A DNA stretch of 64,000 bases from Gracilaria vermiculophylla (GCA_019155205.2 JAHNZQ020000172.1:2216638-2280637); one strand, 5' to 3'. Shown: positions 1-12,084, numbered from the stretch's first letter. Program-made: numbers and translations. Notes: generated by a model from the sequence alone, not told the origin.

Positions 1-292
1 CATGCACCCTTGAGTCTTCATCTACTTTTCCGGTTGGAGACTTTCGACGATGAACCTCAGGTTTCTAAGCCAACGATCCCCAGGTCGCATCATAGCAGCG
101 CCTGTAGGAGCATTGTCTACCCAGTGAATCTCCCCCTCCGCTTGGTGTTTGCAGATCCCCTTTAAGAATTCCCCCGGCTCGCGACAGCGGATACCGGAGA
201 CCACCTTTAGAAACACGCATCTTTGGAGTCCACAAAAACTCCTAGCGGAAATTGTGCTTTACTACCTTGAGAGCAGGGCTGAAAGTACCACA
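1..292 (+). repeat. Alpha LTR, 3' portion (left-truncated by window)
   Basis: This is the right half of the alpha LTR. It matches the complete copies at 13781, 21184, 52582 and 62571 from the GCACCCTTGAGTC segment to the terminal ACCACA. It lies in forward orientation and its beginning is outside the window or missing. No PBS follows the end, so it is not the 5' LTR of an intact element. Confidence 0.85.
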
Positions 293-556
293 CTTGGTTT
301 ACTTCCCCAAATGTGGAGCTCGACCGACAGATTAAGTATCAAGCTTTAAGCCTGCCTCGACAGGTCTCACTACTCTACTAGTTACCTGCACAAATTAACT
401 AACATAGATATAAATTCTACCGTCCATTAAGCATACTGTATTGCACGCTGACCGAATCATGCACCACGTGGTTCAGTTAATAAAATACGAGCCGTTCTTA
501 AGAACATCACACCAAAAACCCGCACCATCATATTATCTTAGGACCCCCTGTACCAC
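293..556 (-). repeat. Alpha LTR, 5' half, inverted
   Basis: Read on the minus strand, this is the left half of the alpha LTR. It runs from a TGT-initial end at 556 through the GACCTGTCGAGGC and GGAGCTC segments to the GGAAGTAAACC segment. It abuts the forward right half at 292/293, so the two halves of one LTR family sit head to head. This is either a rearranged LTR or two broken copies. Confidence 0.8.
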
Positions 557-1059
557 ACAACCACTCGAAATAATTCTTTTGTAATAGCTGTATGGCAACC
601 CCCGAAACGTCAGTGATATAGTCTGATACCTCCCGTAGAGCTGGCCTGAAATGACAATGTTCAGAACACTCACGCACTGAAACGACCTCCACAAGAGAGC
701 AGATCTCGGATTCGATGTAAGTATTTTCGTTCTGGGTTTGTTCGAGAAGCCAACATGATTGGAGCGCTAAAGACACAACTACATGAATTTGAATCAATGC
801 GAAGGATTGAGCCAATGTTGGTGCAATTATAATAAATTCTCCTCCAATATCGTAATTCAAGATATACATTGCAGATCGAAATTTTGAACGCATTGGAAGC
901 TTATTCTACTCTCGAGAAAAATATAGTACTCTATGCAAGCCATTCCAATATAATATGGTTGCGTGAGCCGCATATGATACGCAAAACCCTGTAGCGTTTC
1001 GAATATTTCGCCGTTGAACGGATAATCAGAAGCCCTCTCAGATTCAAGAACTGAAAAAA
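557..1059. other. No recognisable gene
   Basis: AT-rich sequence directly after the LTR halves. The 121-codon open frame on the minus strand (893-528) has no motif I recognise and overlaps the LTR, so it is not called. Confidence 0.5.
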
Positions 1060-1960
1060 GAACAGATCCGCGAGTTTGTGTAGACGACCGAAAAAGCTGC
1101 TGCTCTTACGATGCTAATTCATATCAAGCTTTGGATTAAAAATGACATTAATAAGCAATTTGTAGCCTTTAAAGACTTAATAGCTTTACGGTACGTACAA
1201 GTGAACGAGACTTACATGTTTTTTCAACAATGAATTAAAAACCAAGAAGGGAACATATACCGAACTTTTTACAAACTTTTGTCAGTATATTGTACCGATC
1301 CTTCGCGTATCCACGTGGCATGCTAGTGCTCCATAACGCTTGAAGTCTCCATGAAGCTGAGTGATATACCTCATGAAGACTCTTATCATGATATCAGTGG
1401 TACCGCAATTGTGAAAAAGAAGAAATGGAAACACAGAGAACGACGAAAATGACAGGTATCCTCACTATATGGACGATAATGCGGTCAATTCGAATTATTG
1501 TGAAAAATACGAGCATAACTATTACAGAAAGCGTGATCGACGGCATAAATGTGGTCGCATGGCTCTGAGTGACTTAAGTTATCCTTTTCAAAATGCCTGA
1601 AAAACTCATCAGAACTCCAGTTTGAAAAACGAGCAGTGCCGCATTGTATCGCCGTTTCAGGAGCAATATGCAGTTTGCGTTGTCTATCTACCAGAAAGTT
1701 TGCAAAAGAAGCAAACTGAATGTAAAACGCTACTCTAGGCGGACACTTTGGTCGATCTGTGGTTGATTCTTAAGCTCTCCAAAACTACATGTCACTTTAC
1801 GCTGCTGAATGGTATTCTTTACTGATCGAGATCACAAACGGTGTCAAAACTGAGCTGAATGACAACTCTTAAAGTCGAGTATATTAATACGTACTGTAGT
1901 ACTGATTGTTAAAGTAAACTCAAAGTCCCATTTTCGTCTACAGGAATAACGAAGAATATC
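1060..1960 (+). pseudogene. Possible Ty1/copia gag-protease relic
   Basis: Weak call. Scattered plus-strand peptide stretches resemble the order seen in Ty1/copia polyproteins. A gag-like helix-rich stretch lies near 1110-1200. A Cys/His patch reading HKCGRMA lies near 1540. A stretch reading DLWLI lies near 1750, where copia proteases have a W-(I/L)-D-S-G-A motif, but the catalytic DSG itself is not visible. Many stops and frame changes intervene. The main support is the better-preserved copia RT-RNase H relic downstream on the same strand (3519-4650). Confidence 0.25.
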
Positions 1961-2739
1961 CACCAGACGTCATTTTGAGACAATCTCAATCATGAGAGTA
2001 TGTTCCGAGTTTCATTCGTGGTTACCGTGAAGAATCATTGAAAAAACCAGTACGGCCTGTGATCAAAATTCTTCTGCATACAAACGAAAATTCGATTCAG
2101 ACACATACGTTAACTAACATGTTTTTCTAAGAATTGGCACGCACACTGAATATGATGAACTGCAAACTACACATAGCTTGGACTACCATCTCCAATAGCA
2201 ATTATTATTACTACGGAACACTTCAAACCTATGACTTTCGACTAAGAAGATATTATTGAGATCCGTTGCCGGAAAGTACATCTGTGACGAAACGTGGATT
2301 GGGAGATTAACCTCAAACCCGATAGGCCCTCTCTCATATGACCACTTGTGGATTTCTATTAAACGATGTTCATCGTTCACTACAGAAAAGCCTTGATGAA
2401 GACCTATTTTTTCCTTCTTTTTCACCGTTGAGAGCGCTATCATCTTTTTATGAATAAGAAAAATAGCGATCGACGTAGGGAATGTTACTACAGAGCTCTC
2501 TGTAAAGATTTGATTCCCGGATCTAACCCCACATAATTTGTGCATGAGAGGGTCGCTTGAGATGCTTGTATAAGCATCTCTTCATAGCCCAACCTTATTT
2601 AGGTTACAATCAAGTTAGATGGAAGAACGAGTACTTTTACACAACGACAATAGGAACAAAATTCTGTTCTTATGGTGATGAGTCCGTTATTTATTTATGA
2701 TTTAGTAATGACCCAGCGGCTTTCTGTTGCTTTTCTTGG

Positions 2740-2905
2740 GAGTATATATTGAGACCGCCTTCTCGTCCACGTGGCACTATATCTAGACGAAATAGTCATA
2801 TAAAGAACAAATTTGAAAGAGCATGATGAATACTTGCGACGATCATATATTATCTTGCAGGAACATAAGCTGTTCTCAAGGACCACAAAGTATAACTTGG
2901 GACTT
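2740..2905 (+). pseudogene. Ty3/gypsy reverse transcriptase fragment
   Basis: A single frame reads ALYLDEIVI, one stop, then RTNLKEHDEYLRR and IILQEHKLFSRTTKYN. This is the signature around the RT active site of Ty3/gypsy elements: (Y/F)-x-D-D, then EH-x2-(H/Y)-(L/V) and a terminal Lys-rich K-x-(C/Y). Here the second catalytic Asp is replaced by Glu and a TAA lies four codons later. Neither the palm upstream nor the RNase H downstream could be followed, so only this fragment is supported. It lies between copia-like relics, which points to an insertion or a mosaic of old elements. Confidence 0.6.
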
Positions 2906-3518
2906 TAAAAAGAAGAGTATGTGAGCTACAAGGAGTATTAAAATGCAATAGAAACGCCAGTACGTTTTTCCAAAGCTGTCAAGGATTAACAAATACAATA
3001 CCACGTGAAAAAGTATGAGGAACCACTATGCCTTTAATGCATATTGGGTTGCGTTCTAGATTATGCACGCAGAAGAGTAATGTATTCTTAGAAATAAAAC
3101 AGCTTGCACCTCACAAAAGGTCTTATTACACGAATATTTGTTTCTCGGATTTGGAGTACTGAATAATGACAATGAAGGAACCGAATAAGATTTTGAATCT
3201 TTTGCGCTTTTGAAACCTCATCCTATAAAGAGTGAGTCATGAAGAATAAAGAACATAGTGGAAATTAATAACGAGATAGTGATGAATTTCTAGTCATGGA
3301 TAAAGAAAACAGTATAAAGGCTTATGAAATAGTTACCCTTAGCTTTCTAATGCACTATCGTGACCACGCATTACCATTTGAATTAATGCAGTATCCCGAC
3401 GACGGAAAAAATCCGATAAAGATAATCCACCTGACTCATGTTGTTTGCACAAGTTACGACCACTTTGAGGATAAATACATGTTACCTTACATCCATGTGA
3501 GCTGCTGACAAGCCTCCA

Positions 3519-4650
3519 TTGAACAACGGAGTGGACTACCCAGAGTGGATCTATTCAAAGAAGGCAACTGAAGATGAATTTAAAACCATCACAAATATAA
3601 TTGAGAGCAAATCAAACCACAACTCGAGGTTTCTTCTGATTGTCGTGTCCAGAATCAATCATAACAGACATGCACAACTGAAACAACTCAAAGCCCGTTT
3701 GGTACACCGTAAACACACGCAGCGTCCATAATAACTTCAAAACCAAACTGGTGCGATCTATTTTCTGCACGTAAGATCCCAATGCTTCTTTTCTTTCTTC
3801 CATAATCAAAAAGGTGAATTAGACAACATAAATTGAAATCAAAAGTCTACAACTGTTTGTTGTACTCCCAAAGAAGACCAATTCCTTTATTCAGCTGTTA
3901 AAGATTCTTAAAGTCACTGAGGCTAACTGGTAGATCGCTAAAAAGTTTAAACAATTGTATGGAATGCAATATGCTCCAAATCTTCTGCGCAAAATGATCC
4001 AAAGTTTTCTTCATACACTTGAAATTCTATCTATCACTGTTTCAGACTTCGAATATATGATACCTTAAAGACCTGAGGTAGGCATACGTCTTGCGTAGAT
4101 AGATGACCTAGTACTTTCTACAGATGTAAAACTTATTAAATAAGCCAAAACGAGACATTTAAGATAGATTTCAAAGCACAGGTGTTGGGAAAAGCACAGA
4201 CGCTTTTCGAGCTCACGTCGAGGATAACAATGAAGATATGCGCTTTTTACAGACGGTTTTAGTTAATCGAATGTGTTAATTTACGAATTTGAAGTTTTAC
4301 AAGCTTTGTTTACTCGACTGCCGAGGTTATAAGTTTTAGAAGACTATTATAAAACTACGAATTGGAGGGAATATTCCGCAATAAACAATACTTTAAATTG
4401 ATTTGAGATTGTCTTTCTTTAATTTGTTAAAAATCATACTTTACCAAACAGAGATTTCATCTGCGTTCTCAATGCTTAGGATGTTTCATTTCTGTCCCCT
4501 AATAAGGCATGAAAAGGCAGTGAAACTCGTGTTTATGTATCTCAAGGGAACAATAAATCCCAAGATCTGCATTCCTAAGAATGGTGGAACTACATCAACA
4601 GCACGGTCCCATGCCGATATCAGGTTGAATAATAGAGGGTAGACGTTCTC
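3519..4650 (+). pseudogene. Ty1/copia reverse transcriptase-RNase H relic
   Basis: Successive plus-strand segments follow the Ty1/copia pol order. PEWIYSKKATEDEF and LKARLVHRKHTQRP (3540-3720) match the start of copia RT (P-x-W-x2-A, then KARLV-x-(R/K)-G-(F/H)-TQ). IDDLVLSTDVKLIK near 4100 corresponds to YVDDL, with the Tyr/Val lost. A stretch reading VLGKAQTLFEL (about 4175) corresponds to the DLGEA-x2-FLG motif. HEKAVKLVFMYLKGTI within 4403-4642 matches the RNase H connection motif H-x2-A-(V/L)-K-R-(I/V)-(F/L)-RYL-KGT. Frames shift repeatedly and stops are common, so the element is dead. No LTR pair was found for it. Confidence 0.65.
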
Positions 4651-4959
4651 GAACCGAATTTTTAATTTTCATAAAATACGGTCTAGTCGTCTATGCACCA
4701 CAAATTCAGCAGTTAGTTGCGCTGTTTACACATATGTTAGAAATATAGAATCTGTCTGCGTGTATTCGAAGCACGAATTTGTAAACAACCACAGTTCACA
4801 ATCATAGATGGATCTTTGACACTGCAATTCACGTTTTCCAAGACTATTTAAGAAGCATATATTGTAGAAATGAGGTTCAATGATTCCGTAGCGCTTACCC
4901 TGTTGGCATACGGGAAACCGTTTGTAAAGAAGCCCTGGATGAATCTGCTGTTATTTGTT

Positions 4960-5640
4960 CATTATATATCTTCAGAACTAAACCTTGAGAACTAAACCTT
5001 GCAGCTTTGTTCACGAAGAAACTAAGTATATCACATTCGGGACGGCATCAAAACCTTTCGAGTATCGCTTCACCGTCTTTGCGAATTCGAAGGCTAGAAT
5101 GTAGTTAGATAAGCTCAACAGCTGACGTGAACATGTGGCGGCCACTAACGTCTTGCATACCGTAGACGAAATGGATTGGTGGCTTCGGTGACTTTTGTTA
5201 TTCTATAAAAAATATGGATGGTAGAAATGAGAATCACATAGAAAACATTGTTGGACACTGTGATATTCTACCAGTTACAGTAGGGCCTCCGTAGGGTAAG
5301 TGGATGTTCACAGAGTAACTAAGTAGCGTAAACTGGTGTCACCTTGCGGGTGAGTGTTAAGAAGAAGTGAATTCCTTGTCTGCTGGTGTAGACTATTGCC
5401 CGCCTCAGTGGATTTAGCTAGGCGAGGCTCTGTCGCCAACGGCATATTGGCCCCAGAGCGACTTCTTTTATGCATCCTGTTCGAACGTCCTCTGGCGTTG
5501 CAGACTAAAAATGTAATAGTTTAAAACCTCCTTTATTTCTATAGTGCGATTCCCTCCGAACATCTAGATAACGATATTAACTTCTGATAACAGAACAACA
5601 AAAACTAGCTTCAGGTAGCTGAAATGAACCGAGTGAGCAG
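4960..5640. other. Old repeat-derived DNA; short gamma repeat fragment
   Basis: No coding signal. About 70 bp near 5270-5340 (GGGCCTCCGTAGGG, then GTTCACAGAGTAACT) resembles the gamma LTR-like repeats at 5850 and 12270. It is probably a third, heavily decayed copy. Confidence 0.35.
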
Positions 5641-5649
5641 TAACACTCG

Positions 5650-6330
5650 GATCGAATTATCTTCTGATTTCACCAGTTTTGTGAAGACTAGTCCAATCTA
5701 TAGGCCAATAATTTTGAAAGTACCATTCGAGCCCCAATTACGAATAATGACGTACGTTTCAGAAACAATACGTAATTTCAGAGACGAGAATCTACTGTGA
5801 TTTCTGTCACTAGACTACTTTATGTGGTATTCCACAAGTAGCGATAGGGTCTCTGCAGCGGACGTGGATATCGACAGAGTAATCGCATAAGCGAGCGTCG
5901 TCCTACATGCGACTGATTAGAAACCCAGGCTTGGGATCGAAAGAATGGTGTCTCATGGGTACAAGGGTGGGTGATTAATTTCATGGTTTGCAGATAATGT
6001 TGTCCGGTACAGCAGCAAAGTATTTAAGGAAACTGCACAAAACACCAAGAGAAAGAGGGAAAAAGGATGGAGGTGTCAAGAGAGACTGGGAGATGAAGAG
6101 ATCCTCTAAACATGAGCTGTAGCCCAGATTCTTCTAATCACAGATGCTACTGGCACTCCAAGGACCCTAGTGGCTTAGGATTTCTTGAGCCTACCACTTG
6201 GGTGAGAGGTTGATTGTTGGTTGACCAACGCCTTCCTTATCTAGGCCCCCTTTCTCTTATAGGAACACGATAGCAGCACAGCGAGCTCATTTTCATGTCC
6301 ACAAGTGTGATTAGCCACTGTTTGGCACAA
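5650..6330 (-). repeat. Gamma LTR-like repeat, copy 1
   Basis: About 680 bp shows patchy but collinear similarity to 12085-12745. Shared landmarks in the same order are GTGGTA(T/C)TTCAC-type sequence, ACAGA(G/A)TAATCG, GATTAGAA, TGTGTCTCATGG, TTCTTGAGCCTA, TTGGTTG and finally TTTGGCACAAG. In both copies a minus-strand copia pol C-terminus lies 50-70 bp beyond the right end. The repeat therefore fits the 3' LTR of a minus-strand Ty1/copia element. Confidence 0.5.
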
Positions 6331-6379
6331 GATTAAAGTTTTAAATAAACGTTTTGGAAATAAGTGTCAGTGTTGTGCA

Positions 6380-6600
6380 GATGTAGAGCCGCAGTACTAG
6401 GCCACTCATGAAACGGATCTTCTCAGACTTATCTTTCAGAAAAGCCAACTTCAATGCCGACGGATGAGGTGTATCCCCTCGCTTTCCGGACATTCGGCAC
6501 ACCAAATCAGCTGCATTCTGAATGCCAAAGACAAAATGATACTGAAATGAACTGTTTTTGACAATATCTCCACGTTCATTGCATTCCGGTATAGTATTCA
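6380..6600 (-). pseudogene. Ty1/copia pol C-terminus relic, copy 1
   Basis: The minus-strand frame ends in PSALKLAFLKDKSEKIRFMSGL. This resembles the end of copia RNase H (A-D-x-LTK-x-L, then K/E and a final GL). A related peptide in the same position relative to a gamma repeat occurs at 12760-12940 (ALTLKLPLLIKKYEKTHI). The parallel arrangement supports the call more than either sequence alone. The start and the rest of pol upstream are not recognisable. Confidence 0.4.
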
Positions 6601-6601
6601 A

Positions 6602-7077
6602 ACAGGCGTTGCTGCAAATGTTTGTAAAATAAACTAGTGAAGTAATACTTACACTGAATAGAACTGCTTGTGAAATATTTGAGAAGTCGGAGAGGTCGTT
6701 GCAACGTTAGTCACTTTTAATTATTAACTGAGATATCGTGAAACGTGAGCGCTACGAATCCGGTAAACAGTTTGTTACTGTAAACAGCGTGCAATACAAT
6801 GTCCTTTACACGCACATGAATATGGTAAAAAGAACGTGCAACAAATCAAGTAAGCGATTTGGTACTATGCGCAGTGCAGCAGACACTGGTACTTTAGCTG
6901 AAACGGTTTCATTTTACTAGCAGGCCCAACCGAGCTCCATTTTATGTACTAATTCTCCCTTACAACTTTGAGGCGTATAGCGAAAGGCGCTGCTCAGGAC
7001 TTCAATTGCTACACCGTTATTACGGCACGCATCGGAAAGGTATATCTGGAGTCCTCTCATGAAGATTCGTTCAGTAT
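6602..7077. other. No recognisable gene
   Basis: AT-rich. It may contain the continuation of the minus-strand Ty3 reverse transcriptase interrupted by the LTR at 7078-7631, but no motif could be confirmed. The 60-codon plus-strand frame at 6738-6920 has no recognisable motif. Confidence 0.4.
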
Positions 7078-7631
7078 TGTGGTACTGTCAGTTCTCCTTT
7101 CCAGATGGTACGGCACAACTCCAGTGGGGAGTTCTTGTTGACTCCAAATGCGCGAATTCCTAAAGGTGGTCTCTGGTAATCGCTGTTGCGAGCCGCGGAA
7201 ATTCTCAAATGGGAATCCGCAAACACCAAGCGGAGGAGGAGGTTCACTGGGCGGACATTGCTCCTACAGACGCTGCTTCGAGTCGACCTGGGGATCGGCG
7301 GCTTAGAAACCTTAGGATGTACGATGAGAGTCTCCAACCGGAAAAGAATGTGTTGACTCAAGGGTGCTTGGTTTACTTCTCCAGAGGTGAAACTCGACCG
7401 CCAGATTAATTATCAATCCTATAGCCCGCTTCGACAGGTCTCACTACTGCAGTAATTACCAGTACAAATCACGTGAGTTAAATCTCAATTTTACCGTCTT
7501 TCAAGGACACTGTAGCGCAGGCGGACTGACTTATGCAGCACGTGGATCAGTTAATAAAATACGAGCCCTGGTTAGGAGTGTCGCGCCATAATGCCACTAT
7601 TCAATATCACCTTAGGGTCTACTGTCCTACA
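7078..7631 (-). mobile_element. Solo alpha LTR, minus orientation
   Basis: A full-length (554 bp) alpha LTR on the minus strand. It begins TGTAGGACAGTAG at 7631 and ends GACAGTACCACA at 7078. No PBS, polypurine tract or internal sequence is attached, so it is a recombination-derived solo LTR. The 5-bp flanks (AGTAT and TCTAC) do not match, so the duplication has decayed or been lost. It sits inside a minus-strand Ty3 RT relic whose conserved sequence stops at 7634. Confidence 0.85.
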
Positions 7632-7633
7632 TC

Positions 7634-8650
7634 TACGTCACTGAAGTGTTCTCCACTAAAACCAGTGAAGACAATCATATCATCTAAGTAGGCTAAGAAC
7701 GTTTTCCACCTGTACTGAGACAGGAAGGAAGTCGATAGCTTGTTGGGATGTTGCGTGGGAAGTTTTTAAGCCAAAGGGCATTCGTTTGAAGAGAAAAAGC
7801 CTTACGTGGAAGACGAATGCCATTCTGTTGCAGTGCTACGCAGTAATTGGCACCCTCCAGTATACCCAATTTGCCTGTTCCATAGTAATCACATTAGCTG
7901 TCGTAAGTCTTTCAACAAATTCATCCATCGGTGGAAGTGGGTAAATATCCATGACTGTTGCTGCTTTCCGGTTGTGGGCATACACGCAAAAATGAAGATA
8001 TCATTTGATTTTGGGCACAACCAAGACTATGGAAGCCAGAGCAAATCGGACGGGCCCATTAATTCTCTTCTCAATCGTGAATTTTACATTTTTCTGTTCG
8101 GTTTGTTGATTTGTTGGGCCTCCACGGCAAGGCAGTTCTGCGATGGGTCTCATGCATGGCAGCGTATCAATTTGATGCTCTTATGCATATATCCTACCAA
8201 TACGGCCGTTCTATATATTGCAAAATTTTAACAGGTTCTTGCACAACTTCGGTTAGTAATCTTCTGCTTCGTGCTTCAATCTAACGCTCTCGAGAGCCTT
8301 TTACACTTCTATTTTGGGAGCTTTATCATTCTTCATTGATTTAATATGGTTTCATTTCTACATTAGAGTAGGGGGGAATTGCTGCTCATCTATTTATGAT
8401 TAAAATAGGGTATGCAGCTTCATTAAGTGCATTGGGAACACCATAGAGTTTTCAGGCATCGCAGTTTCAATGACACGAACTTTGTGCACTTTCCTTGTTG
8501 TCGAGCCAACATTGCTGATCAGGACCTGTACTGTCCTGTTTGCTTTTATTTCAGCGATGACGAGCTCAATGAGTACACTGTGAATGTGATATATAGCCGA
8601 GTTATGCTGCAGCACGATAGGCCCATGCTTTGCTGTTGTAACGGCCACAC
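7634..8650 (-). pseudogene. Ty3/gypsy protease-RT linker and RT relic
   Basis: Reading downward, 8648-8400 encodes a stretch with TVQVLISNVGSTTRKVHK. This resembles the post-protease segment of gypsy polyproteins (V-x-V-x-I-x-N ... K-x4-G). From about 8070 the RT palm follows: MDIYPLPPMDEFVERL, then LFLFKRMPFGLKTSHATSQQ, then a degraded catalytic box reading LR(stop)YDCLHWF where YLDD-x-(I/V)-x(F/Y) is expected. The conserved FKRMPFGLK-x3-AT core identifies it as Ty3/gypsy. The sequence is broken at 7631 by an alpha solo LTR in the same orientation. Several frame changes and stops show it is dead. Confidence 0.65.
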
Positions 8651-10380
8651 ACGTCTGACGTTTTAGAATATATAAAAGTCATTATGGCATTGCAAATCTT
8701 CGGAGACGTTCTGTCCCTAGGGTCTTTTTTCTCTTGTGAAGGGGACATTGTCAAAGCAGAGGCGTGTCGTCGCAAGGGTCGTCGTACAATAGATACGGTG
8801 TGCAGTCTTATAGCTCACAGCTCAATTTTCTGAGTTTGAAAAAGAACGCCTTTGATAAACAAATCCTAAGGGTCGCAAGCCAGTAATAATGGATTCTCTA
8901 GTATAGAGCACAGGATAAACGATAAAATAAAATAAATGATATCTGACTTGGAAAAAGGTCCTGTGGTTTCCAGAGACCTTATGGCTTTTTTTTGACGTCC
9001 TGGATATTGCATAGCGCTGCCTTTCAATTGCAGTGCACTAGTCATCGTTGAATTTTAATATTTTGATAAAGAAAGTATTAGAGGTCAGAGGGGCAAGAGA
9101 AAGTTGGAGGGATATTAAGAATGTTCGCCAGCTCTGGCTTGGATTTACTTGGAGGTGCCTCGACCACGACTTATATAGTGGTTTAGTCGCACCGATTAGG
9201 TTGCATCAGAAATTACACTACAAAGGCGAGACACTCAATACTACCAATAATATTGTAACATGACATAAATGTACTAGCCACAATTCAACAATGCTTACAA
9301 CAGCAATGCACAACAAGGCATGACAGTTCCGTACAATCCCGAGACCTTGACAATGCATAAATTCACTCAACCACCTTACACTCTCTGTATTCTGCCACCA
9401 CTCGTGTCCATACAGCAATGTGTGTGTATAGTTACCATGACGAAGAACATTACACCAGACCCTATCTGGTGTACATTAAGCTGAGTATGCAAATGTGTAC
9501 ACCTGGAAACCATATGGTAGTGAACAACGTGCCGAATAGCACAGCTGCACACGTGTACCACACAGAGTCAAGATTCAACACAGCCAATGGTCCCGGGAAC
9601 ATTTAGTTGTCAGTGACAGCACAGGCACTTCATCCCACAGAAAGTGCCTACATCTGTATCCAGAACCTTTCTTTTTCGTGCCATCGGAGCGATTGAGAGA
9701 CTCAGACGACGGCACAGGTCTTATAATTATAGTAAGCCATGATCATGGCGAATTCAATACTGCTTGCTGGGCTTTCATATCGTTTCCAGGGGCGTTTTAT
9801 ACAGCTATCTATCTGCGCTTCTCCTTCGACAGATCAAGATATATCCGGCCTAGGGAGCAGCTTCGGCGAAATTTCCTGGAAGCGTGGTAATGTTCAAGCC
9901 CTGGCAAGAATATTGGGATCGATTTCTATAAACCTCTTCAGGACTCCCTTCTCTGATTTCTTGAGTGAGCGAGCTTGTCAGCCTCCACGGGGACTGCTTT
10001 CAATATCAAGGGATTCACTTGTAAAGCGTTTATCCCTAGATGAGGAGAAGAGTTCTGACCAATTCTGTCCACAACCACCATACCTTGGCTTTGCAATAAG
10101 AATTCGCGGGTACACGTTTTCTTACGGCTGTATGTAAAGCCTTGTAGTTCAAAAAAATCCTCAAAAGCTCCTTAGAAGAGAGTTTGCAGTCCGCGGATGA
10201 GCATTGATTTAGGTAGCAATTGTACAATATCATATTATCCCTGATTGGCCTTCTTTGGGTATGAGTAACTCGAGTTTGAACCCATTTTAGCTTCTTGAAG
10301 GTGAACACTCTCAAAAGCCGGACCATTCTTTCTCTCTTACCTAGGTATCGGCGTTGTTCTGTTCCCAATACGTCGCTAAC
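8651..10380. other. No recognisable gene
   Basis: No coding frame with a recognisable motif on either strand. The 132-codon plus-strand frame (9739-10137) and its minus-strand counterparts show no family features. Probably old transposon-derived sequence. Confidence 0.45.
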
Positions 10381-10387
10381 ATGGAAT

Positions 10388-10692
10388 TGTTGGAAAACAG
10401 ATGAGCTATTTGCGCTATACTCTCTTGTGACACAGGGCGCACAGTTCACCATTTGAACTATCGACGCGCCCCCTCGCCCTGTAGTTTCTTACAGAACGAG
10501 ACCTCAAGCTTACAGTAATTACTTTTGACCACTGCTGTACACATATACAATTCCTGAGGCTCAGGTCACTTCTGGGAATTGAACCCAGGATCCTCGCGTT
10601 TAGCTGGGCCCATAACCTGTTGGAAATCAAATGAGCTATTTGCGCTATACTCTCTTGTGACAAAGGGCGCACAGTTCACCATTTGAACTATC
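10388..10692 (-). repeat. 75-bp direct repeat pair with tRNA-like pol III boxes
   Basis: Positions 10388-10462 and 10618-10692 are near-identical 75-bp direct repeats with about four mismatches, offset by 230 bp. On the minus strand, the right part contains an A-box-like TAGCTCATTTG (10638-10628). Forty-three bases later comes a B box GGTTCAATTCC (10585-10575), inside a perfect 5-bp T-stem (CTGGG/CCCAG). A 7+7 acceptor stem does not form. This suggests a tRNA-derived SINE or a tRNA relic partly included in a 230-bp tandem duplication. Confidence 0.4.
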
Positions 10693-11321
10693 AACAAGAA
10701 TGACGGTAGCTCCATAGTTGGCATGGATGCAAAGTGCTCTCCGAAATAGTGCAGGGCTTCATGAGCGTCATGACGCCTCGTTGCAATAGTTTCCGAAGAA
10801 ACCCGGATGTTTCCAAGGGATTGGATGTACGTTAATCGACCTCGCCCTGCTGTATCATGCTTCGAGGTGAGTCTTCGAGTGTCTTTCGGCCACTCGCAGC
10901 GAGTTGGAACTGCATCATTTTCAGCCTGTGCGGAACGCAGGAAATCGAGAAACTTGATACTGGTTTGTCTCTCCCAGTGCCAGACATTAAAAGACTTGCT
11001 AGTCTTCTGCAATCCATCAGAATAAAGCGTCATCTTATTTTCGGTCGATTAATCAATTACGCAACGAGCTGCTGCAGTATTCAGCTTCGAGCTGATCTCA
11101 GTCTTTTCTTCACCATTTCTTTGGGTTACTCCTCTGAGATCCATTATCTCGCTTCTGATAGAATAGAGAGTTGCACAAAGAGGCAAAAAAAACTGCATGG
11201 CTTCTGGAGAGCTAGCCAAGTTTCCATCAACCACGTTCAAAGACCTGGTCACGGCTCGGTATTGTTCCAAGGCGAAATAATTCGGAAAAATGGTAAAGCC
11301 AGCTGTGATTAAGGCTTCCAA
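10693..11321 (-). pseudogene. Possible Ty3/gypsy RNase H/integrase N-terminus relic
   Basis: Minus-strand frames overlap and shift. The segment KLNTAAARCVIDRP (about 11070) resembles the F-x2-LK-x-L-x2-AP(V/I)L-x2-PD approach to RNase H. RRHDAHEALHYFGEHF (about 10740) resembles the HD-x2-x(A/G)H-x-G part of the integrase zinc finger. ELCALCHKR across the direct repeat near 10660 could be its C-x2-C. The order RNase H then HHCC fits gypsy pol on the minus strand, as for the relic at 7634-8650. Each match alone is weak. Confidence 0.35.
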
Positions 11322-12084
11322 ATATCTTTATTATCGGCTACAGCGACGAATCGACTTGAAAAGCCAAACAAAAGTATCGGGTTCTACCAGTTGAAACTAT
11401 GGTCGTGTAAATTAGTCTTCATTCGAAAAATGGAACCTTTAACCTTTCCCGTCTCACGCCAGGAGCGTGCAAGCTAACAGAAAAACACGTACCCTATCGA
11501 AGCGGTAGTTCATGATTTTCCGATAAACTGTAATGGTTCAAGGTAGAAGTCTCAGTACTTGATAGGGCGGCCCCTTCTTATGGCATTATAACGAGCTACG
11601 GGTCTTTGGTTTGGAACGTCGATACCCGTCTTAACAAGAGGCATCCTCTTTAGATAAAATTACTTCTTTAGACCTCTCCAACTCGGAGTCGATTTCATTG
11701 AAATCATTTGAGTCTTCATGCTCGCCGTTTCTGTTGTTTTTATTGCGGATCTCTGCTTCTCCTTGGAGCGATGCGATGGCTTCTTCTTCTTTCCTAAATG
11801 GCATTCTTGTTTTTGACGACAGTTAGGGTTGCTTGACGCTTCTTCCTTCACTCTGATGTACATTTTCTTTGACCTACTTAGCCTAGAGCGCCATCTTATT
11901 TGCGTCTTGCTCGAACTCTGCCTGGCGTTCCTTCACACTAACGAATAGTTCAAAACAAAGCATATGTAATGTTATCGATAAAATCAAAATGAATAGACAA
12001 GGATCTGGCTTTTTCACAACAGATTCACATATATGAATTCTATAGAAAAAAAAGGAGGTGAAGGAAGAATAAAATTCGAGCCAT
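11322..12084. other. No recognisable gene
   Basis: No convincing coding sequence. A 67-codon minus-strand frame (11863-11660) is Lys/Ser-rich with no recognisable motif. Confidence 0.45.

Noticed and set aside
7806..8231. Plus-strand 141-codon frame
   Set aside because: The minus strand of the same DNA encodes recognisable Ty3/gypsy RT motifs, so this frame is a shadow.
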